A DNA stretch of 64,000 bases from the NCBI GenBank assembly GCA_007844125.1, contig CM017564.1, forward strand, positions 16,418,362-16,482,361, in the 5' to 3' direction. The notes under the pieces were generated by a model that saw only the letters and a list, made by a program, of their open reading frames with translations, did not search any database and was not told the origin of the DNA. The translations under genes and the position numbers were made by a program. Positions 37,336 through 48,900 of this stretch are shown in pieces. Origin of the DNA: Sinonovacula constricta (lineage: Eukaryota; Mollusca; Bivalvia; Cardiida; Solecurtidae). Each line of letters starts with the position of its first letter. Position 1 is the first letter of the stretch.

Positions 37336-39380
37336 GAAGTAACAATGGTATTGTAGTTTATTTTGTTTAACTCTTTTGTTTCTTCTCTTTTGCATACTTT
37401 TACAGAGTAATAATTATTATGTACGTGTTGTTTTTCATACTTGATACTGATATTTTTAAGAAGTAGTATAGATGTATCTGAGTTACTTAATGTGTTAAAT
37501 AAAGTTTCATTTGTGACTTCTTTTTTATTCAAAGACATGGTTACGGACACTACAGAATTTAGTTTTTAAGCTTTCTCTCATATGCCAGGCATTGGGATAG
37601 CCCTGAAAATTAAATGGTATATTTGTTAACAGTTATTAGTGGGAAGATAACGAAGAGCGATTTTAACTAAATAAACTATTGTTTCTACGCTTAACGGAAA
37701 CACAAGTCCTTTTTGGAGTGTTGAAACAAAAGTAATTACTAATTAGTAATTTTAGGGTCTAAATTCAGCACCAATACCTTGTTTTAGCCGTAGTTTAATT
37801 GATCGTAAATTACACTTTATATCATACCCAGTTCTTACACGAACGCTGATCGTTATACAATTATTTCATGTCGATCTAACATGATGAGGTCACCTATATC
37901 TGATCATTAAAGAAACAGGTGTGTATATGTGACCATATCGTATTCTAGTAAACGTTGCCGAGGAAGCTACAGTAACACTGGACTGGAACGTGGTCCAGGA
38001 GCCCTTTGGTCATGTTTTGGTCATCAACTACTTTAAAGTTTGCACGATACAACAGTCCTATGAAACATATTACATTATAACATTGATATCAAAAAGCCCG
38101 AATACCACTTGAAACATAAGACTTGAAAGAGATCATTAACGTTCTGAGAAATTTATGAAATCTAGAAACTCATTAGCAAAAAGGTAACGTTAAAAACCTT
38201 GAAATTGACGTTATACACGGAGCAAAATTTTTTGGCGTCTTTCTCTACATATATACCTCTTACAACTAATATTTTTATGTTTGATATGAATTAGGTATAT
38301 ATTCCATCCAATGAAAGGGTTCTGACCGTGAAGCTGTTTTAATTTCGCCTTCGAGGATTTGCATTGCGTAACCATAACTTAATTCCGACATATTAAAAGT
38401 GACAAAAAAAAGAGAGAAAACGATCTTAAATGGAGGTATAACTTGAATAACTATTAACTGATATAGTTTTATATGAAATATTAAGTAAGCTCCCAATAAG
38501 ATAAAGGATAGCAAAATATTGAAAGGTTTGTCTTTGAAATAAATTGCTCTTTGTTACTTCGTCCAAGTGCTCCGTGCCGAAAGGGTGGGGGAGGGGGAGG
38601 GTGTTTAAACTACACATATAGTGTTCTAACAAACACGTTCGTGTGAAATTTTCAATACTGTTATTAATAAATAATTGGCGGGATGAATTTTTCTCCTGTC
38701 CGCAAACTTGGCGAACTCTTAGATACGTCACTAAATATATAGGAGTTATTCAGGTGCATCCCAAATATACTCACACAGAATGTAGACGTTTTCTGGATAC
38801 ATCTTTACTATTTCCATGTAGTTCATTAGAATCCTCTCAACATGAGCACCTCAAGCAATGCTGACCTGTTTCATTATGCCTAATGTCATTGGAAATATGC
38901 GTTCTAAGATTCACCTCAATTTACGGTGATGACCAAGATTAAAGCTTTAGTATGACAATGGCACAAAGGCTGTAACAATACTTAAAACTTATTTTTCGGA
39001 AGCCAACATGCTTAACATCAATCAAGCCTTGTGTTCAGCAGTTAACAGAATGTCAAGTATTTTATTTACAAGACTGGGCGACCTAAACTTGTAATGCGTT
39101 CAGAACGTCGAGCCTTCATCTAACGTAAGCATTTTGCAACGCAGCGCATACACTGCAAGCGGGGAACCAAACAGCAAATATTCGCCGCAAACATGTTTAC
39201 TGTATGGCAGGCCAAAGGCATAGACAAGAAATTGTCTTGGAAAAGTAAATAATTTATTGCTCAATATTTATACATTGGGAATCAAAAGTATTTACTCTCT
39301 TACAAAAATAGTGCATTCATACATTCTAAAATAAGTCTTAAACGGACAGGTCTACATATAAAGCAAACAGGAAGTGACAT

Positions 39381-39412
39381 CACGGACCTATAAACCAGTT
39401 TATAGGTCCGTG
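39381..39412. repeat. Perfect 15-bp inverted repeat with 2-nt spacer
   Basis: CACGGACCTATAAAC at 39381-39395, CA, then its exact reverse complement at 39398-39412. It could form a cruciform or RNA hairpin; no function can be assigned. Confidence 0.85.
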
Positions 39413-39967
39413 GCGACATGTATACAGTACAGTTTTTGCCTACATGAAAATTGTAGATGCTGAATTGATGCATCAAACACAGCAGTTAATCTCATAGTGG
39501 AATGTCTACAAAGTAGTCTCCGAGACCTAAACAAATCAAACACAGAATGAGGGAAGGGTCGTATCCATGCCCATGTAGGTTGGAACAATAGCTGGCATGG
39601 CATTAGCATAATCAAAGCACATAAACAGATCTAAGAAACACTTTGACCTATTGCACAAAAACAGGGTTTTATTATTTCATTGATATGTTTACATGTAAGT
39701 TGACATACAGTACTGTTTTACAGTCAGATGTACATTTCTTTAGCCTTTTACTTAGAAAATCATGTTTGTATACATATTGGTCAAGTCCTATATATATATA
39801 TGTCATGAAAAATCTTAACATCAGTAAAACTATTTAATTCTTGCTCTAGGAATTTTGGTGATAGAAAATGTCTAAATTTGTAAAATTTCATTCTTTTATC
39901 AACACTCGCAGGTAAAATCGGTATCACAAAGGAGCAACTGTCAAAATATGTCCAAAATATCCCTGCT

Positions 39968-40155
39968 CTATGCAAGTGTTACAAAAGTTGGCGCAGTAGC
40001 GACCCCGCAGTTATTGTTCTTCTGTGACATGAGGACGTAGCCATCGTTGCCCCAGTACGTGGACCACGAATTCTTGATGAGCCAGTATTTCTGGCCGTTC
40101 AACTCCCCATACCCGACTGCCAACACAGCATGGTCAAGACTGTCAGGGTCACTTC
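39968..40155 (-). CDS. Cathepsin L-type cysteine protease, last exon
   Basis: On the minus strand an acceptor ending CCCATTACAG (AG at 40157-40156) is followed by 2 nt and 62 codons including the TAG stop at 39970-39968. The product contains [20 protein letters not shown] (active-site His in DHAV) and [20 protein letters not shown] (active-site Asn in KNSW). It ends [12 protein letters not shown], the classic C-terminus of the papain/cathepsin L family (C1A). This is a lysosomal or secreted protease. The exon with the catalytic Cys is not recognisable at higher coordinates in this window. The intron starts with two satellite arrays (40412-41945), and an unrelated minus-strand exon lies further upstream. 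It is therefore either a gene with a very long intron or an isolated exon fragment. Confidence 0.85.
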
Positions 40156-40411
40156 CTGTAATGGGGTCATGGTGGAGAAGGATTACATGATGATTGATGA
40201 TGGTTGTTTAAATATTTGATGCAAATTAAACAGCACGAAAATAAGATTTTGACCCTTGACTGAAAAGATGAAATTTACAATATATACTTTAACGTCAATT
40301 ACATATTTGACGTCGCAAACTGAACTCCCTATAATATAGTGTCCATGGCATCATTTAATGAAATGGCACTCATAATTACTTTTGAGAAATAAAACAGGAA
40401 TAATGAACATA

Positions 40412-40855
40412 TATGTTGAGTGGCAAGTGTAAAGAGATTTGTTGTGTTGAGTGGCAAGTGTAAAGGGATTTGTTGTGTTGAGTGGCAAGTGTAAAGGGAT
40501 TTGTTGTGTTGAGTGGCAAGTGTAAAGAGATTTGTTGTGTTGAGTGGCAAGTGTAAAGAGATTTGTTGTGTTGAGTGGCAAGTGTAAAGGGATTTGTTGT
40601 GTTGAGTGGCAAGTGTAAAGGGATTTGTTGTGTTGAGTGGCAAGTGTATAAAAGGATTTGTTGTGTTGAGTGGCAAGTGTAAAGGGATTTGTTGTGTTGA
40701 GTGGCAAGTGTAAAGGGATTTCTTGTGTTGAGTGGCAAGTGTAAAGGGATTTGTTGTGTTGAGTGGCAAGTGTAAAGGGATTTGTTGGCAAGTGTAAAGG
40801 GATTTGTTGTGTTGAGTGGCAAGTGTAAAGGGATTTGATGTGTTTAGTGGCACTA
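40412..40855. repeat. 31-bp minisatellite, about 14 copies
   Basis: Unit GTGTTGAGTGGCAAGTGTAA followed by AGGGATTTGTT (31 bp), with G/A variants (AAAGAGATT) and one shortened copy near 40785. It abuts the 102-bp satellite with no gap. Its long minus-strand open frames are by-products of the period. Confidence 0.92.
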
Positions 40856-41945
40856 AAAAGTATTGACAAATGTCCATGGAACTCAAGGAAACTCATCAGT
40901 ATCGTTACCGTGATATTTTCATTAAATTTGAGCCATGGGTTCACCCCCATACCTCATCTGCATCAAGCCAAATGTCCATGGAACTATAGGAAACTCATCA
41001 GTATCGTTAGAGTGATATTTACATTTAATTTGAGCCATGGGTTCACCCTCATACCTCATCTGGATCCAGCCAAAAGTCCATGGAACTAAAGGAAACTCAT
41101 CAGTATTGTTAGAGTGATATTTTCATTTAATTTGAGCTATGGGTTCACCCTCATACCTCATCTGGATCCAGCCAAAAGTCCATGGAACTAAAGGAAACTC
41201 ATCAGTATTGTTAGAGTGATATTTTCATTTAATTTGAGCCATGAGTTCACCCTCATACCTCATCTGGATCCAGCCAAAAGTCTATGGAACTCAAGGAAAC
41301 TCATCAGTATCGCTAGGGTAATATTTTCAATTAATTTGAGCCATGGGTTCACCCCCATACCTCATCTGGATCCAGCCAAAAGTCCATGGAACTAAAGGAA
41401 ACTCATCAGTATTGTTAGAGTGATATTTTCATTTAATTTGAGCCATGAGTTCACCCTCATACCTCATCTGGATCCAGCCAAAAGTCCATGGAACTATAGG
41501 AAACTCATCAGTATCGTTACCGTGATATTTTCATTTAATTTGAGCCATGGGTTCACCCTCATACCTCATCTGGATCCAGCCAAAAGTCCATGGAACTATA
41601 GGAAACTCATCAGTATCGCTACGGTAATATTTTCAATTAATTTGAGCCATGGGTTCACCCCCATACCTCATCTGGATCCAGCCAAAAGTCCATGGAACTA
41701 TAGGAAACTCATCAGTATCGTTACCGTGATATTTTCATTTAATTTGAGCCATGGGTTCACCCTCATACCTCATCTGGATCCAGCCAAAAGTCCATGGAAC
41801 CCAAGGAAACTCATCAGTATCGCTACGGTAATATTTTCAATAAATTTGAGCCATGGGTTCACCCCCATACCTCATCTGCATCAAGCCAAAAGTCCATGGA
41901 ACTGAAGGAAACTCATCAGTATCGCTACGGTAATATTTTCACTAT
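40856..41945 (+). repeat. 102-bp satellite array, second locus
   Basis: About 10.5 units of the satellite found at 14064-21913, in plus orientation and with the same two alternating unit types. It begins inside a unit at TGTCCATGGAACTC and ends inside one after GCTACGGTAATATTTTCA. It lies in what would be the cathepsin intron. Confidence 0.93.
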
Positions 41946-42655
41946 TTAACAATCCTGCTTTTATATTGGATTTGACCATTAATGTAACATATTATGTTAC
42001 GTTGACTGGGGTGTCTTTTTATTTCTGTTTTCCCATATGATAAATCGCAGGATTGAACCGCTCCAATAATATTTGGAGTTAAGTAAAAGTGCATTTACTT
42101 GATTTAATCAACAAATATTAATCAAAGCTGTAAAAACATATATTGACAGCATTTTACTTAAATGTTATAACTTCTTCAAATGTGAGATCCAGACAGATAT
42201 ATAATATATCTTATTTATCAGACACATTTGCAGACACAAATGATCAAGACGATTTGAATGATCACATAGAAGTACCAAATATACATTTCTAAAATGGAGC
42301 TGCTGTCTGTAAGTTCTAACGAGTTTTAGTGTGAAATATATTTAGTGATATGCAGTATTACACATAAGTATGTGCACGTAGAAATATATATTCAGCTTAT
42401 ATAATGAAATGTCAATGATATTTGTAAAAAAAAATTCATTTTCTGAACAGTGGTGAAAATTTGGACTATTGACATGATTGATAAAGTAAAATCTCCTTTA
42501 CTTCCTCATATGACGATAAATTTGATTTATAATTTAACATATGGCAATTAATTCGCTTTGGTAGGACTGTAACTGATACATTTTATCACAGTAAAATGTA
42601 TGGCAGTGTCATGTATGTCAGTTATCTAGGATTTTGAGCTATATTAGATTTGAAC
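41946..42655. other. AT-rich noncoding
   Basis: Nothing recognised. Confidence 0.5.
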
Positions 42656-43882
42656 TAGAAAGGGTTGTTTTCGAGCAAAGCGTCAAAAACAGATGTCTCC
42701 CCTCAAAACAGTCTTTGATCTAAAGAAAGAAAGACAACTTTATATTTAGGTAAATAAGAGTTATGGTTCTTGTACACTTCACTTCCTCCCATTGATCTTT
42801 ACCATTGTATGAAGTTTTATAAAATTCTATCCAGTAGTCTTCACGGTATGCTCCAGACAAGAAAAAGTATCAAAGGGCAATAACTCACTAATAAGTTTAA
42901 TAAGAGGTAAGGTTCATGTATACTTCACTTCCTCTCATTGTTCTTTACAAATGTATGAAGTTTTACCAAATTCCATCCAGAAGTTTTCATGTTATGCTCC
43001 ATACAAGAAAAAGTATCAAAGGGCAATAACTCATTAATTAGTTTAATAAGAGTTATGGTTCCTGTATACTGCACTTCCTCTCATTGTGCTCTACCATTGT
43101 ATGAAATTTTATCAAATTCCATCCAGTAGTCTTCACGGTATGCTCCCGAAAAGAAAAAGTATCAAAGGGCAATAACTCATTAATAAGTTGTATAAGAGTT
43201 ATGGTTCCTGTATACTGCACTTCCTCTCATTGTGCTTTACCATTGTATGAAGTTTTATCAAATTCCATCCAGTAGTTTTCATGTTATGTTCCTCACAAGA
43301 AAAAGTATCAAAGGGCAATTACTCAGTAATTAGTTTAATAGGAGTTATGGATCTTGTGCAGTGCACTTCCTTGCCTCATGTTCTTTCCATATGTGAGGTT
43401 TCATTTCAATATCTGTAGTAGATCAGCAGTTATCATCAAGATAAAGTGTGAACGAAAATATCAACAAAGGGCAATAATGCAAAATTCAACAAAGGGCAAT
43501 AACTAAAAAAATATTCATGCTAGAGTTATGGACCTTGTGCACTGCACTCCCTCGTCTCATGATTTTTCCATATATGAAGTTTCATATCAATAGCAGTAGT
43601 AGATCAAGAGTTATCGTCCGGACAAAGTGTGAAAAAAAATATCAACAAAGGGCAATAACTCAAAAAGTATTTATGCTAGAGTTATAGCCCTTGTGCACTG
43701 CACTTCCCCTCATTATGCTCTTTCCATATATGAAGTTTCAATTCAATAGCAACAGCAGTTCAGGAGTAATCGTCCGGACAAGAAGTGTGACAGACAGACA
43801 ACAGACAGACAGACAGACAACAACAGACAACTCTGACAAAAACAATATGTCTCCCCCATATATATATGGGGGGAGACATAAT
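42656..43882 (+). mobile_element. Dispersed repeat with internal tandem units and a palindromic 3' end
   Basis: Starts near CTAGAAAGGGTTGTTTTCGA and contains about five diverged units of about 145-150 bp (AAAGGGCAATAACTCATTAA, AGAGTTATGGTTCCTGTATA, ATTCCATCCAGTAGT). It then has a CAGACAGACAGACAGACA run and ends with the near-perfect palindrome TGTCTCCCCCATATATATAT / GGGGGGAGACA at 43850-43881. ATGTCTCCCC also occurs at the left part (42690). This looks like a non-autonomous element family; I assign no superfamily. Confidence 0.6.
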
Positions 43883-44739
43883 TAATCTGTACCAACTCTT
43901 TATATCTTTCTGAGGAAAAAAAATAAAATTATCAATTGTTAATCGTTTAAACATTCATGTACCCTGGCATATATAACACATATTTGGCAATTACTTTTAA
44001 TAAAGCACAATTATTGATTTTATTGTTTTATTCATATCATTATTAAAGTTTTCATTTCCTAAATGATTTTGCGTCTAAAACTGATATTCCATTGCATTAA
44101 GAGAATGCTACATTTGATCATAAAATTGTATGTGAAAGATATAGGGTAGCCATCTTTAATTTGACACAATGACAGCTATATTGACGAAGGGAATTGTGGC
44201 AACTTGTCATTTCATATTCAATTTAAATATTGAAGTTTAAATAAATGATCCATTAACCAACTCTTCAATGTATTGAAACATCTTGAGAACAACCTTGTAT
44301 GATACGTATGTACGGTAGCCATCTTGGATTTGGCAGCCATATTGGATTTTGAAAATGTGGCATCACTTATTTGTGGGTTGCCTGAATATGAATATTGGAT
44401 AAAGACGATTTTATAAACTGTTCATTTCTTTCCAGACAACCCATATGTGACATAAGCCTATATATAAACTATTGATATATGCAGGGTTTCAGCTAGGATT
44501 TTGAAACCTTTAGTCACTTTTGCGGAAGACAAAAACTTGCCACTTTTTTTTTCCAAGCCAATAAATTCATAAGCGTATAAATAAATAAAAAAACACATCA
44601 TTATTTCATGTTTAGTATTTTATAAATATTTTATAAAGTAATTATTTTTTAACTCCCACCATAATACACAACGGCACTTTGTGCTTATGTCATGGCCCGG
44701 TGTCCGTCGTCGTCCGTCGTCGTCGTCCGTAAACTTTTT
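43883..44739. other. Noncoding with 28-bp direct repeats
   Basis: Mostly AT-rich. A 28-bp direct repeat ending AACTCCCACCATAATACACA-AC occurs at 44645-44672 and 44736-44763. The 63 bp between contains GTCCGTCGTCGTCCGTCGTC, the tail of a dispersed repeat. This looks like an insertion with target duplication, or a local duplication, at the 3' end of the neighbouring minus-strand exon. Confidence 0.6.
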
Positions 44740-45128
44740 TTAACTCCCACCATAATACACAACATCTTTACACATTTGGGATACACTTTGACACAAACTC
44801 TCATTGCAGAACTTGTAAAATCGACAGTAACAAGTGACTGTGTTATGTACAAGCACTAAATGATATAAGTATGCTTCGCCTGCACAAATAAGTAGGCCCA
44901 GGGCAGACTTTTGCTTCAGCACTACAGGCAGCAGTTCATACTTCAACTGACAATGATCTTTGTCCCTTAAGTAATGTCCGGACTTCACCGAAACATTTAA
45001 CACTTCTCTGATACTTTTGCATTTTAAATCAATGACTTCAGCAACCATGTCAGGAACAAAATCCTTTTGATACACAATAATTGGTTCTTCATTGCAATGC
45101 TCGTCAAAAAGGTTTGATCTCTTATGTG
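44740..45128 (-). CDS. Unidentified protein exon, 3' part, interrupted by retroelement 1
   Basis: Minus-strand open frame from the insertion point (45128) to TAA at 44742-44740, about 129 codons. The peptide has a normal, non-repetitive composition (VAEVIDLKCKSIREVL, LPVVLKQKSALGLLICAGEA, and several Cys near the end). When retroelement 1 and one copy of its 5-bp target duplication are ignored, the frame continues without a stop or shift into 51092-51361. The host exon was therefore intact at the time of insertion. I do not recognise the family. The 3' end lies in one of two 28-bp direct repeats, so the original stop may have been displaced. Confidence 0.6.
45124..45128. repeat. Target site duplication, left copy
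   Basis: ATGTG directly before the 5' LTR, matching ATGTG at 51087-51091 directly after the 3' LTR. Confidence 0.9.
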
Positions 45129-45855
45129 TGTCAGAAAATTGTAGTTTTACGCAAATAAGGAATTGTATCTGCTAAAGACTATATTAATACTTAATATCAG
45201 CGCATGAAAACATACATATAACTATGTATCAGCGCATCTTTTCAAAGAGCAATGAGAGCGCTTTCGCAGGTAGACACAGCAGACGACATTTTCAACACCT
45301 CAGCTGTGGTCTGTTGTTTTATCTCATACCAGAGTATCGCGTTTCAGCTGCATCGCCTCAGAATGTAGATTAGAGTGGTTTTGGTCAGTTGGTTAGAGGG
45401 CTTAGCGAGCCATGTACATTTTGCGCTAGTCATTGTAGAATAAAGTTTAATATTGATTTTATAGTCGTTGATTTAGTGTTAAAGAGATTTCTTAGTTGTC
45501 ATTTACTTCACAATCATCGCCATTTTTCATCATGTTAAATAGAATTCATGTTGTTTGGTTTCATGTTTAATCATACATCGTTTTTCTCATGTTTATATTA
45601 GTTGTAGTTGGTTTTTAGTAGTTTGTACATATTGTAGAGCACTTAATGTCGAGCACATGTTTGTAAATATTACGCTTATCTAAACCCCTAGAACCCAATG
45701 CCGGGCATCATTTTATTTTCATTGTAACCGTAGTCATATGAAGCAAAGTCACTGACACCTTAGTGCCAGGACCGGTTTTTAAGTCAAGGTTGTGTCAAGA
45801 GCGGTAGATTCGAACATTATAGTTCAAGAGCAATCTGCCCGAGCACATCCTGACA
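45129..45855 (+). repeat. 5' LTR of element 1 (727 bp)
   Basis: Ends TGTCAG / CTGACA. It carries AATAAA at 45439-45444. Compared with the 3' LTR it has an extra 3 bp at CAGCAGACGACATT and reads CGAACATTATAG where the other reads CGAACATAATAG. Confidence 0.95.
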
Positions 45856-45858
45856 ACT

Positions 45859-45876
45859 TGGGGGCTCGTCCGGGAT
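45859..45876 (+). other. Primer-binding site, complementary to tRNA-Pro 3' end
   Basis: TGGGGGCTCGTCCGGGAT, three bases after the 5' LTR. This is the 18-nt sequence known as the tRNA-Pro primer site of murine leukaemia-type retroviruses, and it matches the conserved 3' end of animal tRNA-Pro. Confidence 0.9.
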
Positions 45877-45922
45877 ATTTATCTGGCCAAGGAGGTTTTA
45901 TTGCTTCATTTTACTGGACACA

Positions 45923-48900
45923 ATGGAGATTGAAAATTATTTGACGGCTGGGGAAAGATTGGGTTTAGCGGGTGCTGAGCTTCAAGAGTATGTTCAAAAG
46001 TTGCAGCAAGAAGCTGAAGAAAGAAGGGAAAGAGCAAACAAGCGTGAAATGGAACGCGCGCTTATTGAGAGAGAAAAACATGAGTTTGATGCAAAGATTC
46101 GCTCACAAGAACAAGAACGTGAAATCGAAATATTACGTTTAAAAGCTGAGGCTGGGTCTCGTGAAAAAGCACAAATTCATGAGCAAATCAGATCGGCAAG
46201 ACCAAAATTGCCCAAATTTGACGAGCTAAGAGACGATATCGATGCTTACATCGAGAGATTTGAGACGTTTGCTGTGAGTCAGAAATGGGAAGAGGATACA
46301 TGGGCTTTAAGTCTAAGTGCTTTATTGACAGGCAGGGGTCTTGAAGTATATAGTAGTATGCCTCGCGACCAAATCAACAACTACAAGGAGTTGAAGAGGG
46401 CCGTGTTGAGGCGATATCAGTTTACGGAAGAAGGCTATAGGGTCAGGTTCCGTCAAAGCAGGCCAACAAACGAAGAAACCGTCTTCCAGTTTGTTGCACG
46501 ATTGAAAAGGTATTTCTCTAGATGGACAGAAATGGTTGAAATTGAGAACACGTTTGAGGCTCTAGCAGATTTGTTAATTCGAGAGCAGTTTATACAGTGT
46601 TGCTCAAAAGATTTGGCTTTGTTTTTGAAGGAAAGGACACCGAAGTCAGTTGATGACATGCGAGAACTTGCAGAACAGTACATTGAGGCTCACGGTGGTA
46701 GTATTTGCAAGTCAGGCGTATCTTCATCAACGGTCATCAAGACTCAACAAAGGCAAGACGATTGCAGAACGTTAACACCACAGAGATCTGCGAAAGAAAA
46801 AAAACGATGTTTTATTTGTCACCGCGTTGGCCACTTTGCTGCCGATTGCAGAAGTGGTGATAACAAGAAGCATTACAAGAACGATGCCAATAGTTGGCGT
46901 TCAGAAAATAGGGAGCAGAGGGTAGGTGATCGGCAAAGGTCTGGCCAGAAGATTTCTGCAATGTCAGTCTTAGCAAACATACAAGACAACACTGAGGACG
47001 GCAAGCTGAAACTTGGAAATGGGGGGTCGTTAAAAATTGTCTCAGGTCTTTGTATGCTCGAGAATTTAAGAGGAAAGCGGCGTCTTGAGTTAGACACAGG
47101 GTTTGTAGGAAGCCAGAAAGTTCAGTGTATGCGTGATAGTGGGTGTGAAATGTCAGCGGTCAGAAGAGAATTTGTGCGTGATGACCAGTGGACAGGGAAG
47201 GAATACGCCATGATCATGATAGACGGGACAGTAAAGATTGTGCCTGAAGCGAAGATTCAAGTTGACACTCCATACTACAAGGGTGAACTTGAAGTAATGG
47301 CACCAGAGTCTTTGATATGTCAGTTAATCATTGGTAACGAGCAGGGTTTTGGGAGAGTCAAAAACAAGGAAAAGTCAAAACAAGTTGATGAAACGATTTC
47401 GGCTGCAGTAGTCACTAGAGCGCAAGCAGAGAAACAAAGTCAGCCATCACAAGCTTTGCGTGTCCCGATCGCAGTTGAAAACGACATGAATGTGGAAGAA
47501 CTAAAAAAATTACAAAAGGAGGATTCAAGCTTAAAACATCTATGGGATTTCGTTGAGGAAGGGAAGATCATGTATCAGGAGAAAGGAAGCCAATACAGTT
47601 ACAAAATAATCAAGGATGTACTGTATCGCACATATCAAGACAAAAATAAGCAAGAAATAAAGCAAATAGTAGTTCCAGAGACCAAACGGTTGGAGGTGAT
47701 GAGATTGGCGCATGAGTCAATCGTTGGCGGGCATCTGTCAGCAAAGAAAACGTCAGACAGAATTATGTCAAGCTTCCATTGGCCAGGAATCACTGCAGAT
47801 GTTCAGCGATTCTGCAGATCATGCGACATCTGCCAAAAGACCACACCAAAAGGGAGGGTGACCAAGGTTCCATTAGGCGAACATCCTGTGATTGATACTC
47901 CATTCAAACGAGTCGCAGTTGATCTCATAGGCCCAATCTCACCGGTTTCTGATAAAGGACATAGATACATATTGACGGTTGTTGATTATGCCACGAGATA
48001 TCCAGAGGCAGTGGCATTACGCAACATCGATTCAGAATGTGTCGCTGAGGCTCTTCTGGAGGTTTTCAGCAGAGTTGGTTTTCCTGATGAGATACTGAGT
48101 GACCGAGGGGCCCAGTTTACTTCAGATCTGATGAAGGAAGTAAGTCGATTGGTCTCTATGAGACAACTTTTTACGACTCCATACAACCCGAAATGCAACG
48201 GTCTGTGCGAGCGAATGAACGGAGTGCTAAAGAGCATGCTAAAGAAAATGTGCCAAGAAAAGCCGAAGGACTGGGATAGATACCTGGCTGCTGTTATGTT
48301 CGCATACAGGGAGGTACCACAAGCAAGTACCGGGTTTTCCCCGTTCGAGTTGCTATACGGACGAACGGTGAAAGGACCAATGCAGATTCTAAAAGCAATC
48401 TGGTCGTCAGAAGAATCCGAGACAGAGCCCAGAAATACATACGCATACATTATTGATCTGAGAAGTCGTCTCGAGAAAACTTGCCAAATTGCCAGGGAAA
48501 ATTTGTATGAAGCTCAGGGCAGTTACAAGCATCACTACGACAAGAAAACGCGACCACGGAGTTTACAAATAGGAGACAAGGTCCTTGTGCTACTGCCAAC
48601 AGACAATAATAAGTTGTTGCTTCAATGGAAAGGCCCATATGAGGTGGTTGAAGTCATAAACAGGATGGACTACAAAGTTAAAGTCGGGAAGAAGATCAAC
48701 ACATACCACATAAACTTACTGAAGAAATACGAAGAGAGAACCGAAATGAAACGACCAGAAAAGAAAAAAGGCGACTCTAACAGCCAAGTGTCAGATGCTG
48801 TTTCGTGCCATGTTGCAGTCATAGACTCAGAGATGAGTGAAGAAGTAGGAGCTGTAGATGACGAAAGTCTTCTTGAGATGCCAGAATTTGAGAGTTCGAA

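Larger units (their letters stand above)
36834..39967. other. Noncoding region 3' of nanos
   Basis: Contains the nanos 3' UTR (end not defined), a 27-bp tandem triplicate (37255-37335) and a perfect 15-bp inverted repeat (39381-39412). No other gene was recognised. Confidence 0.55.

Noticed and set aside
40329..40950. Minus-strand frames of 148-199 codons
   Set aside because: By-products of the 31-bp minisatellite.
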